A program made the position numbers and the translations under genes. A stretch of DNA of 64,000 bases from positions 24,525 to 88,524 of the forward strand of contig PKWM01000005.1 in NCBI GenBank assembly GCA_003133245.1. Direction: 5' to 3'. Below are positions 19,631 through 29,084 of the stretch, piece after piece. Source of the DNA: Rhodoferax sp. Its GTDB lineage: Bacteria > Pseudomonadota > Gammaproteobacteria > Burkholderiales > Burkholderiaceae_C. The stretch's first letter is position 1, and every line of letters starts with the position of its first letter. The notes beneath the pieces were generated by a model. It was given only the letters and a program-made list of their open reading frames with translations. It was not told the DNA's origin and ran no database searches.

Positions 19631-20542
19631 ATGAACAAAATCGGATTTATTTTTTCCTCTTTACTGGTGCTGCTGGCGCTGGCCAGTTCAATGCTGTTTG
19701 TGGTTGATCAGCGCCAGTTCGGTGTGGTCTATGCGTTAGGGCAAATCAAGGAAGTTATTACCGAGCCCGGCTTGAATATCAAGTTGCCGCCCCCGTTTCA
19801 AAACGTCTCCTACATTGACAAGCGTTTGTTGACGCTCGACAGCATTGACAACGAGCCGATGCTGACGGCGGAGAAACAACGCGTGGTGATCGACTGGTAT
19901 GTGCGCTGGCGGATTTCGGAGCCGTCGCAGTACATTCGCAATGTCGGTACCAATGAAGCGGCGGGAGCGAGCCAACTCAACCGCGTGGTACGCAATGCCT
20001 TTCAGGAAGAAATCAACAAGTGGACTGTCAAAGAGCTTATTTCCCTCAAACGTGAAACTCTGATGGCCGACGTCAAGCGCGAAGTGCTGGGGCAGGTGCG
20101 TGGTGCCAAGCCCTGGGGTGTCGATGTAGTTGACGTCCGTATCACCAGGGTTGACTACGTGGAGGCGATCACCGAATCGGTCTATCGACGCATGGAAGCC
20201 GAGCGCAAGCGGGTTGCCAATGAGCTGCGTTCCACCGGTGCGGCCGAAGGCGAAAAAATCCGCGCCGATGCGGATCGCCAACGTGAGGTCACGGTGGCCA
20301 ATGCTTATCGTGATGCGCAGAAGATCAAGGGCGAGGGCGACGGCGAAGCGGCGCGTACCTACGCCGAGGCCTTTGGCCGGGATCCGAAATTTGCCAAGTT
20401 TTATCGTAGTCTGGATGCTTACAAAGCGAGTTTTGGCAAGAAGAGCGACGTCATGGTGGTGGATCCTTCGTCGTCTGAATTTTTCAATGCCTTTCGGGGT
20501 AATGAAGGCGGTGTTGCGGCCTCAACCCGCAGCAAGAAGTAG
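19631..20542 (+). CDS. hflC: HflC, SPFH-domain membrane protein of the HflKC complex
   Basis: Partner of HflK. It has an N-terminal signal-anchor helix (about residues 5-25), then the SPFH domain starting VVDQRQFGVVYALGQIKEVI and a C-terminal coiled segment with AAEGEKIRADADRQREV and GDGEAARTYAEAFGRDP. Length is 303 residues, normal for the family. A GGAG sequence at 19621-19624 serves as the ribosome-binding site. The complex modulates FtsH degradation of membrane proteins and regulatory factors; this is by homology. Confidence 0.95.
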   Translation: MNKIGFIFSSLLVLLALASSMLFVVDQRQFGVVYALGQIKEVITEPGLNIKLPPPFQNVSYIDKRLLTLDSIDNEPMLTAEKQRVVIDWYVRWRISEPSQYIRNVGTNEAAGASQLNRVVRNAFQEEINKWTVKELISLKRETLMADVKREVLGQVRGAKPWGVDVVDVRITRVDYVEAITESVYRRMEAERKRVANELRSTGAAEGEKIRADADRQREVTVANAYRDAQKIKGEGDGEAARTYAEAFGRDPKFAKFYRSLDAYKASFGKKSDVMVVDPSSSEFFNAFRGNEGGVAASTRSKK

Positions 20543-20559
20543 CTACTGAAAAGCCAAAC

Positions 20560-20751
20560 TTGGATAGCGATACTTTTTGGCTGGCGCTGGCCCTGGTGCT
20601 GGTGATCGAGGGCCTTTTCCCATTTTTGTCACCGGCTGGCTGGCACCGGATGATGGTGCAGATTCTCCAACTCAGAGATGGTCAGCTCCGTTTTTTCGGA
20701 ATGTGCAGTATTCTTGGCGGTGGATTGCTGATTTGGTATTTATTGGGCTAA
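20560..20751 (+). CDS. yjeT: DUF2065 family small inner-membrane protein (YjeT)
   Basis: A 63-residue protein with two predicted membrane helices (FWLALALVLVIEGLFPFL and CSILGGGLLIWYLL). It resembles E. coli YjeT (DUF2065) along its length, including the position of EGL and the charged loop with LQLRDGQLRFFG. The start is TTG at 20560, the only start that gives the family length. It sits between hflC and hisZ, as in other beta-proteobacteria. The function is not established. Confidence 0.85.
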   Translation: MDSDTFWLALALVLVIEGLFPFLSPAGWHRMMVQILQLRDGQLRFFGMCSILGGGLLIWYLLG

Positions 20752-20805
20752 TTTTCAGCTTCCAAGCCCGGTAAAATCGCAGTTTTAACAGCTCCCCAAA
20801 ATCAC

Positions 20806-21954
20806 ATGTCTGCCTGGGTCCTGCCGGATCACCTTGCCGATGTTCTGCCCTCCGAGGCGCGGCACATCGAAGAACTTCGTCGCAACTTGCTCGACATGGC
20901 GCGTTGCTATGGCTACGAGCTGGTGATGCCGCCTTTGCTCGAACATCTGCAATCCCTGCTCACCGGCGCTGGTGCCGCCTTGGATTTGCGAACTTTCAAA
21001 CTGGTCGATCAGCTCTCCGGTCGCCTGCTGGGTCTGCGTGCCGACAGCACGCCACAAGTGGCCCGCATTGACGCGCATCTACTCAATCGACAGGGCGTTG
21101 CCCGTCTTTGTTATTGCGGCCCAGTGTTGCATACGCGCCCCGGCGCACCCCATGCGACCCGCGAACCGCTCCAGTTTGGCGCTGAAATCTATGGTCATGG
21201 TGGCCTGGAAGCAGATCTTGAAATTCTCGCCTTGGCGCTCGATTGTCTCAAGGTCGCCAAAGTAAGTGCACCTGGCGTCGATCTGGCCGATGCCCGTATC
21301 GTCAAGGCGTTGCTTGAAGATGTGTCACTTGAAGCCGACTTGCTGGCACAAGTCCATGCAGCGCTGGCGGCCAAGGACAGCAGCGAATTGTCAGTATTGA
21401 CCCGGACTTTTCCGAACGCGTCGCGCCAGGGTTTGTTGGCATTGGTGCAGCTTTACGGCGATGAAACGGTTTTGCTGGAGGCAGAGAAAGCACTGCCACC
21501 TTTAGCTGGCGTGCGTGAAGCGCTGTTTAATTTGAAGCAACTCAGCCGCCACATCGAGGGTGTCTCTGTGAGTTTTGATCTGGCTGATTTGCGCGGTTAT
21601 GCCTATTACACCGGCACCCGCTTCTCGATTTATGCCCCCGGTGCAAGCGATGCGCTGGTGCGCGGTGGGCGTTACGACGCCGTCGGCGCGGTGTTCGGCC
21701 GCAATCGTCCGGCGGCAGGCTTCAGTCTGGACATCAAGGCGTTGGTGGGCGTGTTGGTCGCGCCGCCTTTGCGCGCGGCGATCCGGGCACCCTGGCGCAA
21801 CGCGAGCGACCTGCGTGCTGCCATCGCCGCCTTGCGCGCGCAAGGCGAGACCGTCGTGTGCGTCTTGCCGGGACATGAAAATGAAATTGATGAGTTCCAT
21901 TGTGATCGCGAGCTGATTGCAGTCGCTGGACAATGGGTCGTGAAAACTATTTAA
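20806..21954 (+). CDS. hisZ: ATP phosphoribosyltransferase regulatory subunit HisZ
   Basis: HisZ is a catalytically inactive paralogue of histidyl-tRNA synthetase that binds the short form of HisG and is needed for the first step of histidine synthesis. The product, 382 residues, shows class II synthetase remnants ([22 protein letters not shown] and [19 protein letters not shown]) but lacks the full HisS motif set. Placement between yjeT and purA rather than with his genes is the usual beta-proteobacterial arrangement. No hisG lies in the window. ATG 20806 fits the family start ([15 protein letters not shown]). Confidence 0.93.
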   Translation: MSAWVLPDHLADVLPSEARHIEELRRNLLDMARCYGYELVMPPLLEHLQSLLTGAGAALDLRTFKLVDQLSGRLLGLRADSTPQVARIDAHLLNRQGVARLCYCGPVLHTRPGAPHATREPLQFGAEIYGHGGLEADLEILALALDCLKVAKVSAPGVDLADARIVKALLEDVSLEADLLAQVHAALAAKDSSELSVLTRTFPNASRQGLLALVQLYGDETVLLEAEKALPPLAGVREALFNLKQLSRHIEGVSVSFDLADLRGYAYYTGTRFSIYAPGASDALVRGGRYDAVGAVFGRNRPAAGFSLDIKALVGVLVAPPLRAAIRAPWRNASDLRAAIAALRAQGETVVCVLPGHENEIDEFHCDRELIAVAGQWVVKTI

Positions 21955-21972
21955 GAACCGAAATGAAAGTGA

Positions 21973-23352
<1,380 letters not shown>

Positions 23353-23367
23353 TTCAGGACGCAGGCC

Positions 23368-23892
23368 ATGTTGACTGAAGACGGAAAACACCTGTACGTT
23401 AGCTATGACGAATACCACAACCTGATTGAAAAGCTGGCAATCAAGATTCATCAGTCAGACTGGCCGTTTGACACCATTTTGTGTTTGGCACGCGGCGGTA
23501 TGCGCCCCGGCGACATTTTGTCGCGTATCTTTAACAAGCCGCTGGCTATCATGTCCACCAGTTCTTATCGCTCCGATGCTGGCACGGTGCAGGGCGTGCT
23601 CGATCTTGCGCGTTTCATCACCACACCCAAGGGCGAAATCGCGGGCAAGGTGTTGCTGGTGGACGATCTGGCCGATTCCGGTCACACGCTCAATGCCGTG
23701 ATCAATCTGCTCAAGAGCAATTACAAGCCGATTACCGAACTGCGCAGCGCCGTCATCTGGACTAAGGGGATATCGACCTTCACGCCAGATTATTCGGTCG
23801 AGTTATTGCCGACCAACCCGTGGATACACCAACCGTTTGAAGGTTACGACGCGCTAAGTCCGCAGCAATTGATTGAAAAGTGGAGCGTTTAA
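23368..23892 (+). CDS. Phosphoribosyltransferase, hypoxanthine/xanthine-guanine type
   Basis: A 174-residue type I phosphoribosyltransferase. The PRPP-binding loop is VLLVDDLADSGHTLNAV, and an upstream CLARGGMRPGDILSRIF segment matches the family. The sequence is most like the small Gpt/Hpt-like proteins that follow purA in Burkholderiales, so purine salvage is the likeliest job, but the base specificity cannot be read from sequence alone. It lies 15 bases after purA and its stop is 14 bases before the metC start, implying co-transcription. Confidence 0.82.
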   Translation: MLTEDGKHLYVSYDEYHNLIEKLAIKIHQSDWPFDTILCLARGGMRPGDILSRIFNKPLAIMSTSSYRSDAGTVQGVLDLARFITTPKGEIAGKVLLVDDLADSGHTLNAVINLLKSNYKPITELRSAVIWTKGISTFTPDYSVELLPTNPWIHQPFEGYDALSPQQLIEKWSV

Positions 23893-23906
23893 ACGCAACG
23901 CTGACC

Positions 23907-25121
23907 ATGACTGATCTCACCACCACGCTGATCCATCACCCTTACGTACCGCCGACCGGTTTTGCCGCGCCGCAGCCGGGGGTTTTCAAAGCCTCCACCG
24001 TGATTTTTCCCAATGTGGCCGCGATGCGCGGCTTTGAGTGGAAAGACAAATCTGCCTACACCTATGGACTGCACGGCACGCCCACCACCTATACGCTCGA
24101 AGAGAGGCTGTGTACTTTGGAGGGCGGCTTGCAATGCCTGCTTTTGCCCAGCGGCCTGGCGGCGATCGCGTGTGTGGCGTTGTCCCTGCTGAAAGCCGGT
24201 GACGAAGTGCTGATCCCGGATAACGCTTATGGCCCGAGCAGGGCGCTTGCCGAGGGCGAGCTTAAGGCCTGGGGTATCACGCATCAGTTCTACGATCCCA
24301 TGCAGCCGCAGGACCTGGCTGCCAGAATCAGCGCCAAAACGCGCATGGTCTGGCTTGAAGCGGCCGGATCGGTCACGCTGGAGTTTCCTGATTTGTGTGA
24401 GCTGGTGCGCGTGTGCCAGGCGCGTGGCGTACTCACAGCGCTGGACAACACCTGGGGTGCCGGACTGGCCTTTGCAGCGTTCGACCTGAACCCCGGCAGG
24501 TCTCCCGCCCTGGCGGTCGATATCTCGATCCACGCGCTAACCAAATACCCCAGTGGCGGCGGCGATGTGCTGATGGGCAGCGTCATCACGCGCAATCCGG
24601 CATTGCACACGAAACTCAAACTGACGCACATGCGCCTGGGTTTTGGCGTCGGTGCCAATGATGTTGAAGCGGTGTTAAGGGCGCTGCCGAGCCTGATGTT
24701 GCGCTATCAGGCGCACGATCAGGCGGCGCGCGCGCTGGCGTGCTGGTGTCAGGGCCGCAGCGAATTTGCACAAGTGCTGCACCCGGCCTTGACCGAATCG
24801 CCGGGCCACACGCATTGGCGTTCTTTATGTCGCTCAGAGGCAGGCGGCGCGGCTGGCCTGTTCAGCGTCATATTCCCTGCTCGCTACGGCCAGGATCAGA
24901 TTGATGCGTTTTGCGATGCACTTAATTTGTTCAAGCTGGGCTACAGTTGGGGCGGTCCGATGAGTCTGGTGGTACCCTACGACTTGGCCTCCATGCGCAG
25001 CGCCTGGCCTGCCTATTTGGAACCCGGCACCTTGGTGCGGTTTTCGGTTGGGCTCGAAGCCGTGGCCGATTTGCAGGCCGATCTGGAACAGGCGCTGCAA
25101 AAACTGGTTTTAACAACTTGA
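23907..25121 (+). CDS. metC: Cystathionine beta-lyase (PLP-dependent)
   Basis: A Cys/Met-metabolism PLP enzyme of 404 residues. The PLP lysine is Lys213 in HALTKYPSGGGDV; YTYGLHGTPTTYTLEERL, PSGLAAIACV and DNTWGAGLAF are typical of MetC rather than MetB. It would cleave cystathionine to homocysteine, pyruvate and ammonia in methionine synthesis. ATG 23907 (MTDLTTTLIHHP) fits the family; a start at 23880, inside the preceding gene, is open but adds nine unsupported residues. Related lyases (gamma-lyase or desulfhydrase) are the alternative. Confidence 0.9.
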   Translation: MTDLTTTLIHHPYVPPTGFAAPQPGVFKASTVIFPNVAAMRGFEWKDKSAYTYGLHGTPTTYTLEERLCTLEGGLQCLLLPSGLAAIACVALSLLKAGDEVLIPDNAYGPSRALAEGELKAWGITHQFYDPMQPQDLAARISAKTRMVWLEAAGSVTLEFPDLCELVRVCQARGVLTALDNTWGAGLAFAAFDLNPGRSPALAVDISIHALTKYPSGGGDVLMGSVITRNPALHTKLKLTHMRLGFGVGANDVEAVLRALPSLMLRYQAHDQAARALACWCQGRSEFAQVLHPALTESPGHTHWRSLCRSEAGGAAGLFSVIFPARYGQDQIDAFCDALNLFKLGYSWGGPMSLVVPYDLASMRSAWPAYLEPGTLVRFSVGLEAVADLQADLEQALQKLVLTT

Positions 25122-25130
25122 AGGAATACC

Positions 25131-25313
25131 TTGGCAACACCAAATTACGGTTACGAAAAACGTCAAAAAGAACTGGCGAAAAAGAAGAAGAAAGAAGAAA
25201 AATTAAAACACAAGGCCGAGCGCAAGGTCGGCGAAGGCGCTGAGGGCGGTGCTGCTGACGACAACGATGCTATCCAACCGATCGAGCCTGGTACCGAAAC
25301 TCCGGCGCAATAA
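25131..25313 (+). CDS. Small lysine-rich hypothetical protein
   Basis: Sixty residues. The N-terminal half is strongly basic (YEKRQKELAKKKKKEEKLK) and predicted helical; the C-terminal half is acidic and rich in Gly, Ala and Pro. The start is TTG at 25131 with AAGGA at 25121-25125, seven bases upstream, which supports real translation. Similar small proteins with a PNYxYEKRQ start recur in Burkholderiales as far as I recall, always uncharacterised. Nucleic-acid or ribosome binding is a guess from charge only. It is convergent with mnmH. Confidence 0.65.
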   Translation: MATPNYGYEKRQKELAKKKKKEEKLKHKAERKVGEGAEGGAADDNDAIQPIEPGTETPAQ

Positions 25314-25339
25314 GGTTCAAATGAGCCAATTTGGCAGAG

Positions 25340-26401
25340 CTACACCAAGCTCGAAATGAGCTCTCGCGCCAGCTCGGTCATCGCTGCCACCGAATGGTCT
25401 GCTGGCGCGATCACCCTGGCCTTCTCAAACTGGGAAAAATTGCGCCGCATCGACGCCAAGTAAGTTGGATCGTAGTGCTGCGTAAGCAGCGCCTGCACTA
25501 CCGGCGCGATCTCGCCAGAGCGCAGTTGTGCCTGCCAGCCTTCAACCAGCAGCTTGCCCTTGAACGCGGCCAATACCTGTAGACGTTCGCAAAAGCTCTC
25601 CACGTCGCGCACAAAAAAATCGTAATCTTCCAGCAGCAGCGCGACGCGCTCGCCGTCGCTTAGCACCAGGTTCAGGCAGGGGCTCTGGTGCATGGCTTCA
25701 ATCAGCGCGCTGGGCACCGTCACGTTGCCCACTTTTTTGCTTTCGCTCTCAATAAACACCGGCCGTGCCGGATCGAGCTGGCGCAGTGTCTCCCACACCA
25801 GCGTGTCAAAACGTTTCTGGGTCGGCTGCTCCAAGCCTGGCAGTGCGCCCAGTACCGAGCTGCGGTGCCTGGCCAGCGCCTCCAGATCGACCACTTGCGC
25901 ACCCTGGCCGCGCAGTGCCTGGAGCAGGCGGGTTTTGCCCGAGCCGGTGGTGCCGCTGATGACGCGCCAGTTCAGGGCCTTGACCATGCGCGGGGTGTCT
26001 TGCACCACGGCGGCGCGAAACGCTTTGTAGCCGCCTTCGAGCAGCGTCACCCGAAAACCGATTTGGGACAGGATCAAGGAGAGCGCGCCGCTGCGCTGGC
26101 CGCCGCGCCAGCAGTAGGCCAGCGGTTTCCAGTCTCTGGGCTTGGCGATCACCTCGCGCTCAATGTGCTCGGCAATATTGCGCGCGGCAATGGCGGCTCC
26201 GCGCTTTTTGGCCTCGAACGGGTTGACCTGGGTGTAGAGCGTTCCGATCGAGCGGCGTTCGTCATTGTTGAGTGTGGGCCAGTTGATGGCGCCGGGCAGG
26301 TGGTCGAGTGCGTATTCGTCTTCGCTGCGGGCGTCGATGAGGGTGTCAAACTCATCGAGTCGCGTGATGACTTCAACCGCAGGCAGGGTGTTCAGGCTCA
26401 T
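25340..26401 (-). CDS. mnmH: tRNA 2-selenouridine synthase MnmH (SelU/YbbB)
   Basis: A 353-residue protein with an N-terminal rhodanese domain (residues 8-135) containing the catalytic cysteine Cys97 in YCWRGGQRSGA, and a P-loop domain with ISGTTGSGKTRLL (GTTGSGKT at 150-157). MnmH replaces the sulfur of 2-thiouridine at the wobble position of Lys, Glu and Gln tRNAs with selenium through a geranylated intermediate. This needs selenophosphate from SelD, which is not in the window. It forms an ATGA overlap with upstream tesA on the same strand, so the two are co-translated. Confidence 0.92.
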   Translation of the reverse strand: MSLNTLPAVEVITRLDEFDTLIDARSEDEYALDHLPGAINWPTLNNDERRSIGTLYTQVNPFEAKKRGAAIAARNIAEHIEREVIAKPRDWKPLAYCWRGGQRSGALSLILSQIGFRVTLLEGGYKAFRAAVVQDTPRMVKALNWRVISGTTGSGKTRLLQALRGQGAQVVDLEALARHRSSVLGALPGLEQPTQKRFDTLVWETLRQLDPARPVFIESESKKVGNVTVPSALIEAMHQSPCLNLVLSDGERVALLLEDYDFFVRDVESFCERLQVLAAFKGKLLVEGWQAQLRSGEIAPVVQALLTQHYDPTYLASMRRNFSQFEKARVIAPADHSVAAMTELARELISSLV

Positions 26402-27081
26402 TGAAGAATTTTTTTTAGTTCAGGCCAGACATTGGCCAGCATCAGGGGATGCGCCGCCTCCGTGGGGTGAATGCGGTCGGCTTGAAACAGTTGCATGCTC
26501 TCAGGCCTGTCGGCAATACCCTTGAGCAAGAACGGCACCAGCGCCGCATGGTTTGACTTGGCGACGTTGGCATACAAGGCGGCAAAGCGTGCGCCATAGT
26601 CGCGCCCATAGTTGGGTGGCATTTGCATGCCGATCAGCAAAACCCTGGCACCAGCCTGTTGCGCCGTTTGCGTCATCACAGTCAGGTTATTCTGCGTGAG
26701 CGAGAGCGGCAGGCCGCGCAGTGCGTCGTTGCCGCCGAGCTCAATGATCACGTGGGTTGGCTTATGTTGTGCCAGCAGCGCTGGCAGCCGTACCAGCCCG
26801 CCTGTGGTGGTGTCGCCGCTGATGCTGGCATTGATCACGCTGGCGTTCATATTTTCAGTTTTAAGTTTTTGTTCAAGTAGCGCGACCCAGCCACTCCCGC
26901 GTTTGAGGCCATACTCGGCACTCAGGGAGTCGCCCAGCACCAGAATTATTTTGGCCTGTGAAGGTTTGCCAAGCGGTGCCGCCGTGGCGCTCAGGCGCAT
27001 CGGAGACAGCGTAAGCCCGATCACAGCAAGCACGGCGCCAGTTGCGATAAAGTGACGTCGAACCAAGTATTTTCGATACAA
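26398..27081 (-). CDS. tesA: SGNH/GDSL-family arylesterase (TesA-like), exported
   Basis: A GDSL hydrolase: the nucleophile is in LVLGDSLSAEYG, block III is IELGGNDALRGLP, and the catalytic Asp/His pair is in DRIHPTEA. The family includes E. coli multifunctional acyl-CoA thioesterase I / lysophospholipase L1, usually periplasmic. The start is unclear: TTG 27081 has TTGAGG six bases upstream, while TTG 27093 and 27066 are also open. From any of these the N terminus reads VRRHFIATGAVLAVIGLTL, a twin-arginine-like export signal followed by an Ala-x-Ala site. tesA is divergent from ybbA, the same pairing as in E. coli. Confidence 0.87.
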   Translation of the reverse strand: MYRKYLVRRHFIATGAVLAVIGLTLSPMRLSATAAPLGKPSQAKIILVLGDSLSAEYGLKRGSGWVALLEQKLKTENMNASVINASISGDTTTGGLVRLPALLAQHKPTHVIIELGGNDALRGLPLSLTQNNLTVMTQTAQQAGARVLLIGMQMPPNYGRDYGARFAALYANVAKSNHAALVPFLLKGIADRPESMQLFQADRIHPTEAAHPLMLANVWPELKKILQ

Positions 27082-27093
27082 AGAAAGCCTCAA

Positions 27094-27765
27094 TTGTCTG
27101 ATTCAATTATTTCCGTCGAACACCTGTTCAAGTCGGTGACCGATTCCACCGGTACGCTCGACATTTTGCGCGATATTGATTTTGTGCTGAAAGCGCGCGA
27201 GACTGTGGCTATTGTCGGTGCCTCGGGCTCCGGCAAGAGTACCCTGTTGTCGATCATTGCGGGGCTTGATACGCCCACCCGTGGCACCGTTCGGCTGGCC
27301 GGGCAGGACTTGTTTGCCATGAACGAGGACGAGCGCGCCGAGCTGCGAGCCCAAAAGCTCGGTTTTGTGTTTCAAAGTTTTCAATTGCTGGGCAACCTGA
27401 ACGCACTGGAGAATGTGATGCTGCCGCTTGAATTGGCGGGCAAACGCGATGCGCGTCCGGCCGCCACCGAGATGCTGGCACGCGTGGGCCTGGCCCAGCG
27501 GCTGGGCCATTACCCCAAAGTTTTGAGCGGCGGCGAGCAGCAGCGGGTGGCGCTGGCGCGCGCTTTCGTCGTCAAACCCGCCGTTTTACTGGTCGACGAG
27601 CCCACCGGCAGCCTGGACTTTGCCACCGGCGAAAAAGTAATGGAGCTGATGTTTGATCTGAACCGCGAGCAGGGCACAACGCTGGTGCTGGTGACGCACG
27701 ACAGCGCGATTGCGGCACGCTGCGCGCGCAGCATCACGCTGGAGGCGGGGCAGATGCTGGGTTAG
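27094..27765 (+). CDS. ybbA: ABC transporter ATP-binding protein, LolD/YbbA type
   Basis: A single-domain ABC ATPase of about 223 residues. Walker A is GASGSGKST, the Q-loop is FVFQSFQLLGNLNALENVML, the signature is LSGGEQQRVALARA and Walker B is LLVDEPTGSLD. It belongs with LolD, MacB and YbbA ATPases, which normally pair with FtsX-like permeases. Divergence from tesA identifies it with YbbA. The best start is TTG 27094 (MSDSIISVEHLFKSV); a GTG at 27052 would run back into tesA. No permease gene adjoins it: the next gene is lldD on the other strand, overlapping by four bases. Confidence 0.88.
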   Translation: MSDSIISVEHLFKSVTDSTGTLDILRDIDFVLKARETVAIVGASGSGKSTLLSIIAGLDTPTRGTVRLAGQDLFAMNEDERAELRAQKLGFVFQSFQLLGNLNALENVMLPLELAGKRDARPAATEMLARVGLAQRLGHYPKVLSGGEQQRVALARAFVVKPAVLLVDEPTGSLDFATGEKVMELMFDLNREQGTTLVLVTHDSAIAARCARSITLEAGQMLG

Positions 27766-28913
27766 GGGTACGTCCCCGGCAGCAAGATGCCTTTGTCCAC
27801 GGTGTTGATGTCGGTGTGGCCGCAAAATGCCATGGTCAGGTCGAGTTCCTTGTGGATGATCTCCAGCGACTTGGTGACGCCGGCCTCGCCCAGGGCACCC
27901 AGGCCGTAGGTATAGGCACGCCCGATGTAGGTGCCGCGCGCGCCCAGCGCGCGCGCCTTGAGCACATCCTGGCCGCTTCTGATGCCACCGTCCATGTGCA
28001 CCTCGATCTGGCTGCCAACAGCATCGACGATGGCCGGCAAGGCAGAGATGGAGGAGGGCGCACCGTCGAGCTGGCGGCCGCCGTGGTTGGAGACGATCAG
28101 CGCGTCAGCGCCGGAATCAACTGCCAGGCGCGCGTCTTCGGCGTCCTGAATACCTTTCAAAATCAGCTTGCCGCCCCAACGCTTCTTGATCCACTCCACG
28201 TCGTTCCAGTTCAGCGTCGGGTCAAACTGTTTGTTGGTCCACTCCGAGAGTGAGCCCATGTCTTCGACTCCCTTGACGTGGCCCACGATGTTGCCAAAAC
28301 CACGGTGTTTTGTGCCGAGCATACCCAGGCCCCAGCGCGGCTTGGTCATCATATTGATGATATTGGGCAGGGTCAGCTTGGGCGGCGCACTCAAACCGTT
28401 TTTCAGTTCCTTGTGGCGTTGACCGATGATTTGCAGATCGAGCGTGAGCACCAGCGCTGAGCAGTTCGCTGCGCGGGTGCGCTCGATCAGGCGCTCGATG
28501 AAATCGCGGTCGCGAATGACGTAAAGCTGGAACCAGAACGGATGTCTGTCAGTACCCGCTGCCACGTCTTCGAGCGAGCAAATGCTCATGGTCGAGAGCG
28601 TGAACGGCACACCAAATGCCTTGGCTGCGCGCGCTGCCAGAATTTCGCCATCGGCGTGCTGCATGCCGGTCAGCCCGACCGGTGCCAGCGCTACCGGCAT
28701 CGCCACTGGCTGCCCGATCATGGTGCTGGCGGTGCTGCGCTGGTCGATATTGATGGCGACGCGCTGGCGCAGCAAGATTTTCTCAAAATCGCTGACGTTG
28801 GCGCGGTAGGTGGACTCAGTCCACGAGCCGCAGTCGGCGTAGTCGTAGAACATGCGCGGTACGCGCTTTTGCGCGAGCACGCGCAGGTCTTCGATGTTGG
28901 TGATGACGGGCAT
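27762..28913 (-). CDS. lldD: FMN-dependent alpha-hydroxy-acid dehydrogenase, L-lactate dehydrogenase type
   Basis: A 383-residue member of the glycolate oxidase / flavocytochrome b2 family. Conserved features are YYAD-like MFYDYADCGSW with Tyr23, the FMN-binding LAPVGLTGMQHADGE, the active-site His277 in SNHGGRQLDG, and MDGGIRSGQDVLKA. It most likely oxidises L-lactate to pyruvate and passes electrons to quinone; glycolate or mandelate dehydrogenase is possible. The gene is alone, without lldP or lldR nearby, and is divergent from the radical SAM gene over about 170 bases that should hold both promoters. Confidence 0.88.
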   Translation of the reverse strand: MPVITNIEDLRVLAQKRVPRMFYDYADCGSWTESTYRANVSDFEKILLRQRVAINIDQRSTASTMIGQPVAMPVALAPVGLTGMQHADGEILAARAAKAFGVPFTLSTMSICSLEDVAAGTDRHPFWFQLYVIRDRDFIERLIERTRAANCSALVLTLDLQIIGQRHKELKNGLSAPPKLTLPNIINMMTKPRWGLGMLGTKHRGFGNIVGHVKGVEDMGSLSEWTNKQFDPTLNWNDVEWIKKRWGGKLILKGIQDAEDARLAVDSGADALIVSNHGGRQLDGAPSSISALPAIVDAVGSQIEVHMDGGIRSGQDVLKARALGARGTYIGRAYTYGLGALGEAGVTKSLEIIHKELDLTMAFCGHTDINTVDKGILLPGTYP

Positions 28914-29084
28914 GTGGGTCTCCTTTAATGTGCCGTGCCTGGGGATTCATTATTGTGCCGCAATGGTAATGGCAATTTGGAACCAAGCGCAACAGAGTCG
29001 CCGCAGCGATGCCACGCTGAAAATGGCCGCCAGGTGCAGGCAAAAAAGTGTGGTGAAATAGAGGCAAATCCCAACCCCGTCATC

